Shown here: positions 35,058-46,959 of the stretch, piece after piece
Layout: the number at the start of each line of letters is the position of its first letter
How positions within the stretch are numbered: the first letter of the stretch is position 1
Assembly: GCA_022747635.1 (NCBI GenBank)
Contig: JAKTNV010000002.1
Span: 110,257,869 to 110,321,868, forward strand
DNA from: Hetaerina americana
Lineage: Eukaryota; Arthropoda; Insecta; Odonata; Calopterygidae
Length of the DNA: 64,000 nt
Reading direction: 5' to 3'
Position numbers and translations under genes: made by a program
Notes under the pieces: generated by a model
The model's input: only the letters and a program-made list of their open reading frames with translations
The model's database searches: none
What the model was told of the DNA's origin: nothing

Positions 35058-35560
35058 ATTACATCTAAACAATAACCCACCGACCGCCGCGAGGGCGTGT
35101 GGCGGTGGGTGGTGGGGTAACAGCCGTACATGCACGACTATTGGTCCACGAGTGAATTTGAGTACACATTAGCTCATATGAAACACGCTCGTACAAATGC
35201 ATGCACACGTGTCAATATACACCGTGAAATACTTGACTAAATCGTTAAAATGCTTGTCTTTAATTAAATATATTCGGATGTTTGGACTCGATGTAATCTG
35301 GTGCCATGATAATTAGCAGAGTCGGAAGAAAAATGTGGTGCCCTCAACCTTTTTAAAGGTCTTAATGTTATCTTCCCCCTTCTTAAAGGTCTTAATGTTA
35401 TCTTCCCCCTTCTGCAATCAATAGGTTCCCAACCTAACTCCTTCAGCATTACCCTCTTCTCGCGGCAATTGTTTGAAAAATCTGGCAGATTTTCTTACGC
35501 GACAGCGGAGCGCTCTTCTTACCTCCGTAAACCTCCAGACGAATTTTAAGGGCCACTACG
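35058..35560 (-). pseudogene. LINE-1 group: 3' fragment with terminal hairpin
   Basis: The minus strand carries the C-terminal block MLKELGWEPIDCRRGKITLRPLKRLRAPHFSSDSANYHGTR, equivalent to MLMELGWESLEERRFNARLKLL at 63062. A short 3' UTR and a GC hairpin at 35067-35115 follow (CCACCGACCGCC/GGCGGTGGGTGG). The frame is interrupted above 35449. A perfect 30-bp tandem duplication lies inside the coding part. Confidence 0.75.
35353..35412. repeat. Perfect 30-bp tandem duplication
   Basis: 35353-35382 and 35383-35412 are identical. It is in frame and duplicates ten residues (RRGKITLRPL) of the LINE fragment. Confidence 0.95.
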
Positions 35561-35564
35561 TACC

Positions 35565-36659
35565 TATTTAAAGAACTGCAAAGATGTTGCATCAAACTAA
35601 AAATCATATAATTGCGAGGATTAAAAGAAAATTCAAAGGACTGCATTCAGTATTCAGCGGTCAATCTTTAGTCTTGTAAATAGAATTGAATTTCAACAGC
35701 AAAAAATTAAGACTTGTGTTTTTTCTCATTTAAGTCGTTTCGCATCGAGAAATGTTGCGTTTCATTTTGGAGTCGCATCAGTCAGTTTGTGAAAGCTTCA
35801 TTAGGTTCGTTCTCTCTTTGCACGTAGGAGAGTCTTCCTTTTGAGTGGAGATTGATTGGATGAATTGATTGGAAGAAACCCTTCGATCGACTTGCTTTGA
35901 TTATTGATTCGTGTGAGTGACTAATTCCAATAGCCAGAGATGATTCATGGTGGGTGTGGTCGAAAGGACGAAAGATTCCGAGTCGAGATCGAGTTTTCTC
36001 TTCTGGTGGAAATTTCCTGCTAGGGAAATCATGAGGGATGGGCCCGATACAGTTATCGTGGATTCAGATTTCTTTGCCAGGGTTGACTTAGAGATTTGGG
36101 AAAATTTGCTGGCATAACCATGATGGCGAATTCGGATAGGAGTCCGGTATCACTCTGCTTTACATAAACTACTAATCACTTTAACATTCTGGGGAAAAAT
36201 TGGGAAATTTCTTTTTTTTTCGACAGGATTTTAAGTCAGAAATTTTACATGCCAATCCGGAGCACGAAATGAGAATTGTGAATTTCCGATGGGAATTACG
36301 ATCATTATCCGTCCGTGCTTGTGGGACCAGTCGTCGCTAGACTCGGGGCCATCGTGGTTGCAGGCCATGGGAAAAAACATGTATATATGCATAGTTTCGG
36401 ACCGACTTCAATGACAGTGGGGGCTTAAAGGACAGCACATCCGCCGAGAAAAGCGGGAAACATCAAGGAATGGGAATGTATTAAATGAAAGTCCATCGTA
36501 AGCACATACAAATCATGCCACAAGTATTACACTTCACAGAGTCTCCGACAAACACACCTGACCATCCTGCGCGGTGACTCGGGAGGGGTAGAGCGAATTC
36601 GGTATAACCGCGCCCGGCCGACTCCTCGAGTGGAAGGTTGGCTGTCCGAAGGTCCTGCG
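35565..36659. other. No recognised gene
   Basis: No coding frame or repeat recognised. Confidence 0.55.
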
Positions 36660-36705
36660 GCGGTCTCGATCAACGTGAAGACAAAGTTCCAAGTGTTTAA
36701 TTCGG

Positions 36706-36746
36706 ACACGACTAGGGTTTCGACGTCCAGCACCATCATCAGGCAT
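36706..36746 (-). ncRNA. Hammerhead-ribozyme-like motif
   Basis: Core CTGATGA perfect, extra T, stem II GGTG/CGTC-type with wobbles, GAAACC, cleavage position C36710 on the minus strand, and a stem I ATGC/GTGT of mostly wobble pairs. Stem III is weakened (ACCCTAGT). Confidence 0.6.
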
Positions 36747-37039
36747 TGACTCTTACAAACATCCATCTTTACGAGTGCATATGCTGCAATAAGGTAAGTG
36801 GGGAGAGGTTGGAGATGGGTGTCAGTTAGGGGTTGCGAAGGAAAATGAAGAGTAGAAAGCGGTTGAGCACCATTATAGGGAGCACTCTTGTCAAATGGTC
36901 AAAGAAGACGGGGGCGGGGGTTAGACGTACATTGGCAATAATAGCAGCACCCTTGAAACATTTTCGGAGGTCAAGGGTTGGGGAAGGGGAGAGTATAGCA
37001 ACGTACGTATATAAAGGTGGATGATATCTGTAAGTTTCG

Positions 37040-37080
37040 GTACCTAATGATGACGTGGAACATGGAAACCTGGGTCGTAT
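37040..37080 (+). ncRNA. Hammerhead-ribozyme-like motif (decayed)
   Basis: Stem I GTAC/GTAT, core CTAATGA (one change), stem II GACGT facing a damaged ACATG, perfect GAAACC-TG-GGTC, cleavage position C37076. Confidence 0.6.
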
Positions 37081-37129
37081 GTCAATAAAATACTGTTGTA
37101 ATTACACATTTATGGTTTTTCATTTTAAG

Positions 37130-38055
37130 GCGAATCGATTCTATAAATTTGCGCCTCGATGGACCCATTTGAAGAAAAAAGTACCAAATCGCTGGAGAAA
37201 GCTGCTGCATTATTGAAGGAAAAAAACCCTTCCATTTGTGAAGGAAGGAAAAAAAAACCCATCGCATCTCCTCTCCTTCGAAACGACTTTGTGAAACGAC
37301 AGTGGCATTTCCTAGTTGGGAATACTTGTAGCTATGACGAGCGGGCAGCAGGTTCCTATTGACTCTGTGGCGAAATGGTTCTTTGGGATATCTTCTTCTC
37401 GAGGAGAAGCTCCAATAAATAGTGAGACGGAAGCGAATCTAAATCCTCGCGGTATTTGGCCCGCTGGCATGCATTTACGATCTTGGGAATCTCGAGCAAC
37501 GACCACGAACTTAATTTGGCAGAATCAGTGAACGGATCACACCCGTATCCATTTTTATACTATAAATTTTATCTTGACCACGGATCTGAGGGCTTTGATG
37601 AAATGTTTGGTTGTATGTGGTTGTCTTCAATATAATGTCTGTAATGTAAGGTTAGGTGGAAGAAGGGACTATTAGTCTCAACCTGGCCCAATTACGTGGA
37701 AATGGGTTGAATCCACCGCTTTCGGTTGGAAGATGTCGACTAGGTGTTGACTTCGAAAAAATTAGTAGCAGAAATTTTTCGAAAAAATAGAACCGCAGAT
37801 CACTGAAATTATCTTTGGGTCTTGATTAACAAAAAACAAATCTAGGGATATCACTCTCGGGTCTTTTATTGTGCTTTGTGATCCAACGACTCACATTTTA
37901 ATGCAAAGAAAATCTAATAAATCCTTCATTTTCGTTTCGATAATGATTGATTGGGAATGCGTTGTCTGAGTCATCTAACCGTATTTATCCAGAGATTTTT
38001 AACTTTTATTTACACTCTTCGAAAAAACATGGTGAAATAAAATTTCTTGATAGAA
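37130..38055. other. No recognised gene
   Basis: 37640-37700 faintly resembles the SINE-B body (GTGGAAGAAGGG). Otherwise nothing. Confidence 0.5.
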
Positions 38056-38059
38056 ATCT

Positions 38060-38440
38060 AATTTGATATAACTCTCGGCTTAAAAGCTCTTCTTATCATC
38101 AGTTCCTTTTTATTTTCGTCGCTATTGGTGTGTTTATGTTTTTCGCGTTGGATCGGTCATGTAAATGTAATCATCGTTTATTTTTATCGCGCTCCTCGGT
38201 ATGAACCAGAGGAATAATTTTGATTAATGACGTGAGATATATGAAATGGCCCGTAAAAGGACAACTTAATGAGAGAGTTTGCATTTTTTAATCCGTTAAA
38301 ATTATGGGTTACGATGATGAAGATGTCTCTCCCTTCTTCTGTACCATTACTTTGTTCTGTCTCAAACCCGAGGTCACGGATGAATGATTGTGTTTTATAA
38401 CTCAACGGCGTTCTTTCGCCATCGTCAGTATTGGTGCCTA
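38060..38440 (-). mobile_element. Two PLE-terminus-like motifs, other subfamily
   Basis: Minus strand: at about 38107-38060 CTGATGA is followed by a hairpin and GAGAGTTATA; at about 38425-38385 CTGACGA is followed by T, stem II GGCG/CGCC and GAGTTATAAAAC. The GAA box is missing or changed in both. They lie in the same orientation, unlike the other pairs. Confidence 0.4.
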
Positions 38441-38576
38441 AGCGGGGGGTCGTCATCGTTTGTGTAAATTTGAATTCGTTCTTAAAAAAATGATTCCAAG
38501 ATTTTGCTAACGAGAATGACTTGCGAGGATCGTCTCATTAGTGAATTTGTTATGCCGGCAAAAACTCACGGCAGCA

Positions 38577-38630
38577 GGGTAATCCGGAGGTCTCGGGTTC
38601 GATCCCTCCTCATGTGGAAAAACATCCATC
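38577..38630 (+). mobile_element. SINE-B head fragment
   Basis: GAGGTCTCGGGTTCGATCCC matches the SINE-B B-box region at 33271-33292. Confidence 0.5.
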
Positions 38631-38639
38631 TGGAGTGTG

Positions 38640-39895
38640 GTTGCTTGCGATTGACCTCGCTGTTATTTCATATTTGGAAATTCCGATGCGATGTTGGATT
38701 TGGTTATTTCTTTGATTAGTTGTCAAAAAAATAAAAAGGAGTGTCGATTTCTCGCGCGCCAGAGGTAATCGAGATAGGTTCTTTGATGTTTTGGAGTGGA
38801 GCCATTGGCGGGTGAGTTTTGATTGAGGTCATTTGGAGGAGGCAGGGATTTCTTCGTCTTCAAAGGCTGGCATTCCACGAGATTAAATTTCCACGGGAGA
38901 GTGGCACGAGGGAGCGATTCAATCGCCTTGTATGCGGACGCATGCCATGGTACTGTGCCTGCGAACACAGAACTGCGGTTGGGGCGGAGAAGAGGGGAGG
39001 GACCTCCTCGGGTTGCAAGACCAAGGGCACGGGGTCCCGTTGACCTATTAGGGAGCGCGCGCACCAATTTGATCAGTTTTCCCCTCTATTCAAGCATGCA
39101 CTTATTTGGAATACCAAGGTCGGAGCAGATTCAATCGCATCCATGGAAAGAATGCATTCAGTTTTGGATGGTTTTCTAATGTCACGAGTGTCCTGATTTG
39201 TTTCACAGGTGGCTGAGAGAGGTCAAGGAGCGGGAAGCAATATGAAAGTGATTTACGTCCAACTTGCGAATCTATCTGAGTGGAATGCGATCGACACTTT
39301 CGTCTCTTAGCGGAAACTTTGAAGATCCTTTGCAATGCTGCATATCTGGTTATCCGCAAAAATAATTTTTTTAGGGACTATTTGGTATCTTCGAGGGGAT
39401 GAGGTACAACGCTTCCTTAACGACACGGCGGCGAGCTGGTATGGCATGGTCCTACCAAAATTTCCCCAGCGCACACGAAAATGAATTGACCGAAGCGACA
39501 ATTATTTAGAAAAATAGAGGAATGTTTAAGTTTTAAAGTGGTGTATGAACGATTGAAAATAAACCTATCTTTCTATAACTAAAACAAGCTTAAGACCTTA
39601 ACATTTCGGGATTTCCCTGACGCATCTGCATCTCAACTCGCAAATCCGCAGCGAGAATGGGAGGCTGAGGTCAGGTCAACAGCTGCACCGAGGATATCTC
39701 GTAGTGATGATTAACATTCGTCATTTCAATTTCGGGCACGTCAAATATCCGTACTTATTGTTTCCCTCTGTTGCGGTCACGACTTGTGGGAGGGAAAAGT
39801 CCTTCATTCTGATCTGACGGTTAATTGTAAAAATACCAGCCAAGATAATAAGAAAAAGTTTTTATTTCTGAAAACAACATTGAATGCCATTTTAT
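38640..39895. other. No recognised gene
   Basis: No recognisable coding or repeat content. Confidence 0.5.
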
Positions 39896-39899
39896 TTTC

Positions 39900-40735
39900 A
39901 TTAGATTTTAAAAATTATTTCATCCAAGGGACGACCTTGGTGAACGATGTACATTTTTAGTCATTCAAAAAAGTTTTCCAAAACTCTTCTCGGCAATTAC
40001 CTCGCGTTATTCGAGGGATGGATTCTGTAATTGCCTCCTTAAGAGCTTCCAAGGTCCTTGGTCGAATTTTGTAAACCTAAACTCTGAGATATCCCCAAAG
40101 AAAAAATCGCATGGGCTCGGATGCGGGGAGCGAGGGAGGAGGCCAAGGAACTCCCCTCGTGAGGAGATCAGGCGGCCGAGAAATTGTTCTTGAAGGATTT
40201 GGCGTGAACGACGGGCGATGTGAGCCGTGGCACCATCCTGTTGAAACCAAAAGGCTTTTGTGTCACATTCCTCATATCTTGGGGAGTAAAAAGTTCTCCA
40301 GCATCTCACAATAGCGCACAGAGTTCACAGTAACAGTTGAACCTCGAGGTTCAAAAAAGTAAAGCCCAATAATGCCTATGGAGGACACAGCGCACCAAAC
40401 TGTCACTTTGGGCTATGAATAGGTCATGTATGAAGTTCGCGAGGGGTTTCTGTCGCCCAGTAACGAAATTCATTCTTATCTACTCAGCCGGAGAGGTGAA
40501 AATGCGCTTCATCGCTAGACCACAGCGCCCTCTGAATCGCCACCACACTACCATAGTTCTTAAAGAACGATTCTACGACGAAAAACCTCGACGCTCACCA
40601 GACCACTGCATGGTAACTACTAAACATGGCGTTGTTTCTCCCAACTAATTTAACTACTCTCACTAATTTACCTGTGCGCTCTTCAGTGATTTGTAGAAAC
40701 TAGAGAGTCCAATCTGCCCCACCCTGTGTGTACGT
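39900..40735 (-). pseudogene. Tc1/mariner-type transposase pseudogene (family M4)
   Basis: Minus strand. The catalytic half is readable: KVTVWCAVSSIGIIGLYFFEPRGSTVTVNSVRYCEMLENFL, then FWFQQDGATAHIARRSRQIL with the second catalytic D (QQDGA), then SPHPSPCDFFFGDIS with the third D (PCDFF). The SPDLSP motif has become SPHPSP. Multiple frameshifts and stops interrupt it, and the first D and the DNA-binding part are not readable. The right end at about 40700-40732 looks like a terminal repeat (GGGGCAG inside ACACAGGGTGGGGCAG on the minus strand). The left terminal repeat was not found. This is a different lineage from the other mariners here. Confidence 0.8.
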
Positions 40736-40739
40736 ATAT

Positions 40740-41050
40740 AAGGACTTTTTCTTGTGGTTTTTCACCCTTTCCCGCTTATTTCATAAGCCAGGGAGGGGGG
40801 GGGGGAGGGGTTTGAGTGCACCCCTCTCTCGGTGCGCATGTCGTATTAATAAGCCCACGATCGATTTGAATCGATTGCAAGTCCAGGTTCTTATCTTACT
40901 TCTCGTTTATTGTCATCGGTTGCCAATAGATTCGAGGATTAGTTGGATACAATCGTTACATTCCGAGCCACTAATCCCCTCTTGCGTTTAGTTTTAATCG
41001 CCTTCATAAATTTGGTTACACGTTTCATGTTCTCGTTCTGGTTTCGTTAC
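40740..41050. other. No gene; G11 run at 40795-40805
   Basis: A homopolymer G run and otherwise unrecognised sequence. Confidence 0.6.
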
Positions 41051-41054
41051 ACCT

Positions 41055-41410
41055 ATCTATCTATCTACATTATACCCTGCAACCCACCGTTAGGATGTGT
41101 GGCATGGGGTGATTACACACCAGACCACTTTTGACACAAAATACCCCCCTCACCTTCCGCGGTCGGATTATTCTCATCCCTTATCACTCGTGGGAAAAGC
41201 GACATCTTTAATACATCTGTTCTAATCTTAATCCCTCAAAGTCGTCCTCTCATATAATGCAAGAGATTCAATCTGTAATTTGTTCTTCGATCCGTGCGCA
41301 ACTCAGAATCTAGTTTCCCTATTAATTTAGCTTCTCTGCTCAGTTTATCATGACATCGTTTTACAAATCTACGTAGCTCTTCTACGCTGCACGCGATCCG
41401 ATTCGGCGAT
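41055..41410 (-). pseudogene. LINE-1 group: 3' end with hairpin and (GATA)n tail
   Basis: The minus strand starts inside the C-terminal block homologous to 7690-7860 (AELDRVQ-type region at 41330-41410) and continues through the 3' UTR to a hairpin near 41066-41112 (TGCAACCCACC/GTGTGGCATGGGG in plus sense). It ends in a GATAGATAGATAG tail at 41055-41068, the clearest 3' terminus of this family in the window. Confidence 0.75.
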
Positions 41411-41419
41411 CGGTGTACT

Positions 41420-42230
41420 CCTTCCCACTCAATTTTCCTTTGGCAGTATCCGCCGGGAATCTATTTCGTTCTCGAATATTTCCGGTGATAAACCTATCCC
41501 TCTTCACTGTTTTCCATTGACTTCTACGTGGCTCTCCTCCTCCATCTTCATTACTTCATCTACATTAATCTTCCATTGCACCTCATGCCCATCGCTTGCA
41601 AAATTCTCACCTTGCCTCGCGTCCATGGAAAATTATGGCTTGTATTCATGAACAGTACTCTTTATTTTCTAGACTTATGCGTTGAGTTTATCGTCATAAG
41701 TGGAACGGCAGCTTCGCCGTCGCAATCAGTTTTCGTCGCGTACCTCCATAAAAAGTAACTAGGTTGTGTAGTAAGCACACCGAGGTCTTATCATTCCATT
41801 CGTTGCGTCTTAAGGTACGTGACTCACTAGTTGACCGTGATACACCTTGGTGCAACATGCAAGTTTTCTAATGCAGATGGTCACTGAGACAATCAAAAAA
41901 CTAAGGCAAAAGTCCGAATTCGCTCCTACTGAGCACATCTGGTAAGAGATATCTGATTCACGCGATTTGTTTACGTTTTGAGGTGATTACATTTTTTTTA
42001 CTAAAAATTTTATAGAATTCTCATTTTATCTCCGTAAATATTTTCAAAAAATAATGTTTTAATAGAAAAAAATGAATTTGAAATCCTGAAACCGAAACTG
42101 CGCACGATTATAAACGCAATGATGTGGTGACAAAATTCAATGGTTAAATTGCATATGCATTATTCAGTGTTCACGTGTTATTTGACTGTGCCAATTCATA
42201 TACGTTGCATGTTTTTATGTCAATTCTCCC
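41420..42230. other. No recognised gene
   Basis: Nothing recognised. Confidence 0.55.
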
Positions 42231-42234
42231 AGAG

Positions 42235-42330
42235 GTATCATCCGGATTTGAACCCGAGACATTGCGCTTTGGAATTCGGGCACCCACCGGCGGTTTAATG
42301 CTCATTAGACTACCACGACGTCCGTCAAGA
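42235..42330 (-). mobile_element. tRNA-like SINE head
   Basis: Minus strand: A-box-like GTGGTAGTCTAATGAGC and B-box-like TCGGGTTCAAATCC (about 42240-42255). Pairing is too weak for a tRNA gene. Confidence 0.45.
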
Positions 42331-42694
42331 GATTTGACTCTCGATGCCTCTTCTCCGGTTCTCCCCGTCTCCCTCTTCTTATTATCACGCCCTCTTAATA
42401 GTCATCATCCTCCTTTCCCTTGGTTTCCTCTTCGCAAAGTGCGCCTCCTCACTTCACTCTCAGTGCATATCCCATCCACATTCTGCTACCCCTAATCACT
42501 ACCGCAGCAATCGGTCCGAAGGCTGGTTTAAGGGTATACGTGGTTCATATAGTTGAAGGCATACGTAGCTCGTCTCTAATTCACCTCTGCGGGGTGTGCA
42601 CTTCAATAACACCGAGTACGAGACTCAGATTTCCTCCACTACCGATGGGTTTCCCGCGAATTTCTTACAGCTAGAGTATCGTACTAGAGGCGAT

Positions 42695-42785
42695 TGTCCC
42701 TGGAGCAGGGTATTTAAACCCAAGACCTTTCGGTGAGTAGTCGAGTGTTTTACATACTCTCTGGAGTATGACGCCGTCCCTTTGT
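42695..42785 (-). mobile_element. tRNA-like SINE head (degenerate)
   Basis: The minus strand has CTTGGGTTTAAATACCC as a damaged B box with an A-box-like stretch upstream. Confidence 0.3.
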
Positions 42786-42789
42786 TCTA

Positions 42790-44130
42790 TATTTTTCGGT
42801 TCTATCCAAATTCTTTCAAAAAAAAGGGAAAGTCGGGAAACTTGGAGCAACTCTCGCTGTTGATAATCTAAGGGCTTGGCTGAATTTTCATTGAACGCAT
42901 CTTTAGACTCCCGCCACGTAATTCGCTGCTGTGCCCGGAGCGAATGGACCGCTCCATCCCCTTGTCAGCTGCTCTTCAAATCCGATTCGCGAAAGGGGGA
43001 AGCCGGAAAACGAAATTAAGGATGGGGATTCATTGCTAGGGTTTACGCAGATCACATACGCATATTTAATGCAGGTAAATAAAATGACATTTGTGGACAC
43101 TTTCGCAAACATCAAACGCTATGCGTTTCTTTGCGACAGGATGAAATATAGAAATAAAAGTTCAAGCATCATGTCTCGGAGAGTTCACGAAAGATAAGTT
43201 TGTGCGTATTTCTTTGATAGCTTAAGCCGACGTTTTAGAAAGGGTCTCTTATCTTACATCCACGGTCGAACATTGTTCTGCTGTTTCGAATAACCGACTT
43301 GAGTGCATCGAATGTCATTTCAGCACACACGCGTGCGCGACGGCGTCTTGAAAAATTTTGGAACTTTGAAAAACCGAACGCCGGGTTTCTCACGGGGGAA
43401 CATTTATTTCTTTTCCTTCCGTGAGCGGAACGGACGTAATACCTGGGCGGGGATGGAGTGGGTATGAACATAAGGCGGACGATGCCATTCGGAGGAATGT
43501 CCATTGTCGAGGTGCTTATTAGCGAATTTACAGTGTTGGTGCGTCGTCATGGCGAGGAACCGGCGCTACGGATCGCGTCATCCCGTCCGGCTCTCCACCG
43601 AAGTAGGTGAAGGCCCGCCCGCTCTCAACCTTCCTTTCACTCTTCGCCCTCCACCTCCTCCTCTCGGCCCATTCCCATCGGCTCCTCGTTCGCATCCATC
43701 CACGGTCCACCACCAACCCGCCACTTCCAGTCTTCTTGGGAATTCTTGCATCTAGCTTTCGCCCTCTCCTCGAGTTATTTTGTTGCATCTGCCAACCACT
43801 CTCTCGTCCTTTGCGGTTTGGGTCAACGATACCATGAACCTCCGATTCGCGATAATTCTCGCGTCCCCAACGACCTGATAGAAGGCGTAGAATGATTGGA
43901 ATAGTAGTAGTTCTCGTAAATAATTCTCTTCGGAACCGCGCAAGCTTTCTCCCCTCGATGGAAAGTGGAAATGTGCCAAGTTCAAATTTCAATTGTCCTT
44001 GGTGGAGGTCCGATAGTGGGAGTGCGTCTAAGATTCAGGACAACTAGAAGGGAGACAGTTCTAGTGCAGGGGTGTGCCACACTGAGTATCGGTTCGTCCT
44101 TACGAGTAAGATTCTAAACCGCGGTGATTA
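42790..44130. other. No recognised gene
   Basis: The frame at 43528-43992 (minus, 154 codons) and overlapping plus frames near 43504-43755 lie in a GC-richer stretch. None shows a domain. Confidence 0.45.
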
Positions 44131-44132
44131 AG

Positions 44133-44215
44133 TCGAAGGTTGGGTTTTTACAGAAGGCGGTAGAGATAACATAAACCTTTTGGAGCGTGAAATTCACACA
44201 TTTTAGGGGAGTTTA
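44133..44215 (-). mobile_element. SINE-C 3' fragment
   Basis: Plus-sense GCGTGAAATTCACACATT and CGAAGGTTGGGTTTT match the SINE-C body and end at 22688-22760. Confidence 0.55.
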
Positions 44216-44219
44216 TTTT

Positions 44220-45660
44220 TGGGAGCTCAGCTCCTTTGCCTCCTGCGGTGCTTCAAGGGCTTGTGTACAGAAAGTCCTCTTGTTGTTGTTAGTTCCACGA
44301 AGACGTCATCCGGGCTCTGGACATTATATACCCCCTGGTCATTAAAAGAACGCTCTATTCGCTGGAATGTCAAGTCGCCTGCAATCGTGGATGCATGTTA
44401 TATTAACCAAATATACATGGTGTATTAGCCCCATCTAACTGAGAAATTCTGGATTTGACATAGGTTTATTGTGATATAATCAAGTAAGACCGTTGAATTG
44501 AATTATTCGCGATGAGGCTATAATGTGAAAATACCAACATTTTTCTAAAGTGATTTTTCTTTTATAAGAAGTAACTGTACTTTCTCAAGAAAAAACCTCG
44601 TCTCAAAAATAAGTTAACTGTCACAACAATTTTATCCGGAAGAAATATAACACCAAGCTTGTTGTCTTAATTAAAAATATACCACATCAATATGCTCCTT
44701 TAATGGGAAAGAAAGATTGATTTCTTGGAGGCGACGACAGGACAGAAATGAAACAGGCGTCTTCTCGAAAGGCTATTCCATTAGTAATGCTGTTTACGGT
44801 TCAGTTGATGCATTGGAATTTAGGTTTATCGTTTTTAATACTCGCTAAATATGGAATGAGTCTGTTATTATTTCCTGGAATTTATGTACATTTCATAATT
44901 TTTTCAGAGTTGCACGTATTCACTACAGCAACCAAGCACAGTTAGCTAAATAATGGGCCTAAAGAAAACGACCATTTTGGCAAATGACGGCATTACGCAA
45001 TGACATGAATGTCTCTCTTCGCTGGATAATTTTCAAATGAAGGACTGCACTCGTTGTCGCTATCGTGTTATTTGTATTTTAGAAGTATTTGTAATGCATT
45101 GCAATTCATCAATTGAATATTTATTCCCTCAATGCTTTACGGTGCGTTAAGAACTGATAACTTCGTATTTAGCTGCTGATCCATCATAGTAGTACGACAA
45201 TTTTTATCTTTGCTGTTTATTTACATCTTACTTAATTGACATGAAGTCGCTGATTGCAGAACGATGGCATGACGTGGCGCAATATGGAATTCGTCCATTA
45301 TGGATTAAAAAATACCTCTATCAAAAATCTAAATGGATCAGTGGTTCTTTATCTGAGGTTTATTTTCGCTTAGTAATCACACTCCTCTTCGTCGAGTTGC
45401 GAGAATCTCTTTCTACAAATCAAATCTTTCCGAGGTTGTGTTTATGATGAGAAGAAAGCCTTTTAGACTAATGAATGGCATTGGACCTCTTCCAATTGAT
45501 CTGATACTGAATGAGCGTTCTTAGAAGTCGAGAACATCATCAGTCAGGATTCCAAAAAAACTGCGAGAGATGCTGCGCAGTAATTTTTAACGGAGTCATT
45601 CGCCAATATATTCATTTCAATGCAAAAATTCCAGAGCGTAAAAAACATTCGCATTCCTTA
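44220..45660. other. No recognised gene
   Basis: Nothing recognised. Confidence 0.55.
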
Positions 45661-45663
45661 ATC

Positions 45664-45745
45664 AAAGGCGTCCCTCGATAGTTTAACTGGCTAAAGCACT
45701 CGACCGGTCATCGAGGGATCCGTGTTCGAATCCCGGTCAAGGAGA
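45664..45745 (+). mobile_element. tRNA-like SINE head
   Basis: A box TAGTTTAACTGGCTAAAGC, an anticodon-like hairpin CTCGA-CCGGTCA-TCGAG and B box GTTCGAATCCC (about 45724-45734). The acceptor stem does not pair well and no T-run follows at once, so I prefer a SINE head or tRNA pseudogene. Confidence 0.5.
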
Positions 45746-45749
45746 ATGA

Positions 45750-46685
45750 TTTTTACACTCTGCAATTGTTGCATTGATCAGTCAGGATACCTCAGATGGA
45801 TTATGTGCTTTTTGTCGTTCCTCGTTCGTTACCGTGTGGTACGGTACTCCCTCCTCCCTGCTGCTTCCGCTTCGCTGGGTCTCATTTCGAGACGTGGTCC
45901 AAACGCCCGTTCGACTAATGTCGCGTATCATGGATGGCTTGCGAAATCTGTCTGCTCACCGCGAATCGTCTTCGGGGAGGGCCACGAGGAACATTTATCA
46001 CGAATGTATTCTCAAGGCAACCGCATTGGCGTCGAGATGTTCCATCGCTTTGTGTGAATCCAAACACAAGCCGACGACGAATTGTTTCTTTTCGGCGCTA
46101 TATCCTTTGATCGTCCGACAAAAGGGCGACAGAGTGAATGAATGCGTTGATCTCGCAAAGAAAAGGAAAGCCGACATATCTGAATATTTAACTCTTTACC
46201 CAAGACCCCGAGAGTTTTCCGACTTGATTTTTTGGCTACCCGCGTGACTTATGATTTCGCAATCGTCTCTTTCTTTTGTTTCATTTCGATCTATTGCGAA
46301 TCCGCTTTCTTCGCGCCAAACTTGTGGAAACGAGAAAAATGATTTCACGTTCTATTCATTCCAAAGTTGTTTTTTGCAATATTTAAGCCTTAATTTTGCG
46401 ACGCATACGGATTAGTGTTGAATATGTTTTAGTTATTTACAATCCCAAGCAATATGCTCCTGTTCTATTATATTATAAATTTTTTAGGTAATGCTTAAGA
46501 CTTTAAGCTGTAAAAAGGCCCATGTATGTGCTTTTAAAATTGTATTTTTGAGCGGTGCACCACGCCCAAACCGGTAACCGCGGTGCTTTTTATTACCGTA
46601 GGTACCGACTCATTTTCTCATGAATAAGTGAAATGGGCTAGCCAAAAATTAAACGATAGCATCCATTCTGGTGACCCAGGTTTGT
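45750..46685. other. No recognised gene; 157-codon frame at 45774-46247
   Basis: Two overlapping plus frames in a GC-richer stretch, without any motif I recognise. Confidence 0.45.
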
Positions 46686-46688
46686 TTA

Positions 46689-46848
46689 AATGATCACTGG
46701 ATAGTAACCTATGCATATTTTTACTGTAAATGTATTTCGGTACTTCGTTTTCGACGCATTGATGGCATCATGACAATGTGTCGAAACCGGTTGTACCAAA
46801 TTAATTTACTTTGAAAATATAAACATTCTATTATTCAGTGATCTTGAA
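46689..46848. mobile_element. Inverted PLE termini, small spacer
   Basis: Arms of about 75 bp are roughly three-quarters identical in opposite orientation around 46768 (outer motif GATCACTG/CAGTGATC). The plus arm keeps stem II GACA/TGTC, GAAACCGG and a GGTTGTACC region; the minus arm keeps GTCGAAAAC. The CTGATGA box is damaged in both. Confidence 0.55.
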
Positions 46849-46959
46849 TTTTCTCTTAGTTGAATCAGATATTGAGCAATTGTTCAGCGCGCTTCTCTTT
46901 GTACTCATTACTGCATTATACATTCAGTGATGAAGTTCCAAAATTTACTGACTTATGGC

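Larger units (their letters stand above)
36660..37125. mobile_element. Inverted PLE termini, wide spacer
   Basis: A minus-strand terminus (about 36660-36746) and a plus-strand terminus (about 37040-37125), each with a hammerhead-like core facing outward, separated by roughly 290 bp of purine-rich sequence. I could not find a convincing target-site duplication. Confidence 0.6.

Noticed and set aside
45664..45745. Functional tRNA gene
   Set aside because: A and B boxes and an anticodon-like hairpin exist, but the acceptor stem pairs poorly and no Pol III T-run follows directly.
45774..46247. 157-codon plus frame
   Set aside because: No family resemblance, and an overlapping frame of 111 codons is equally open.
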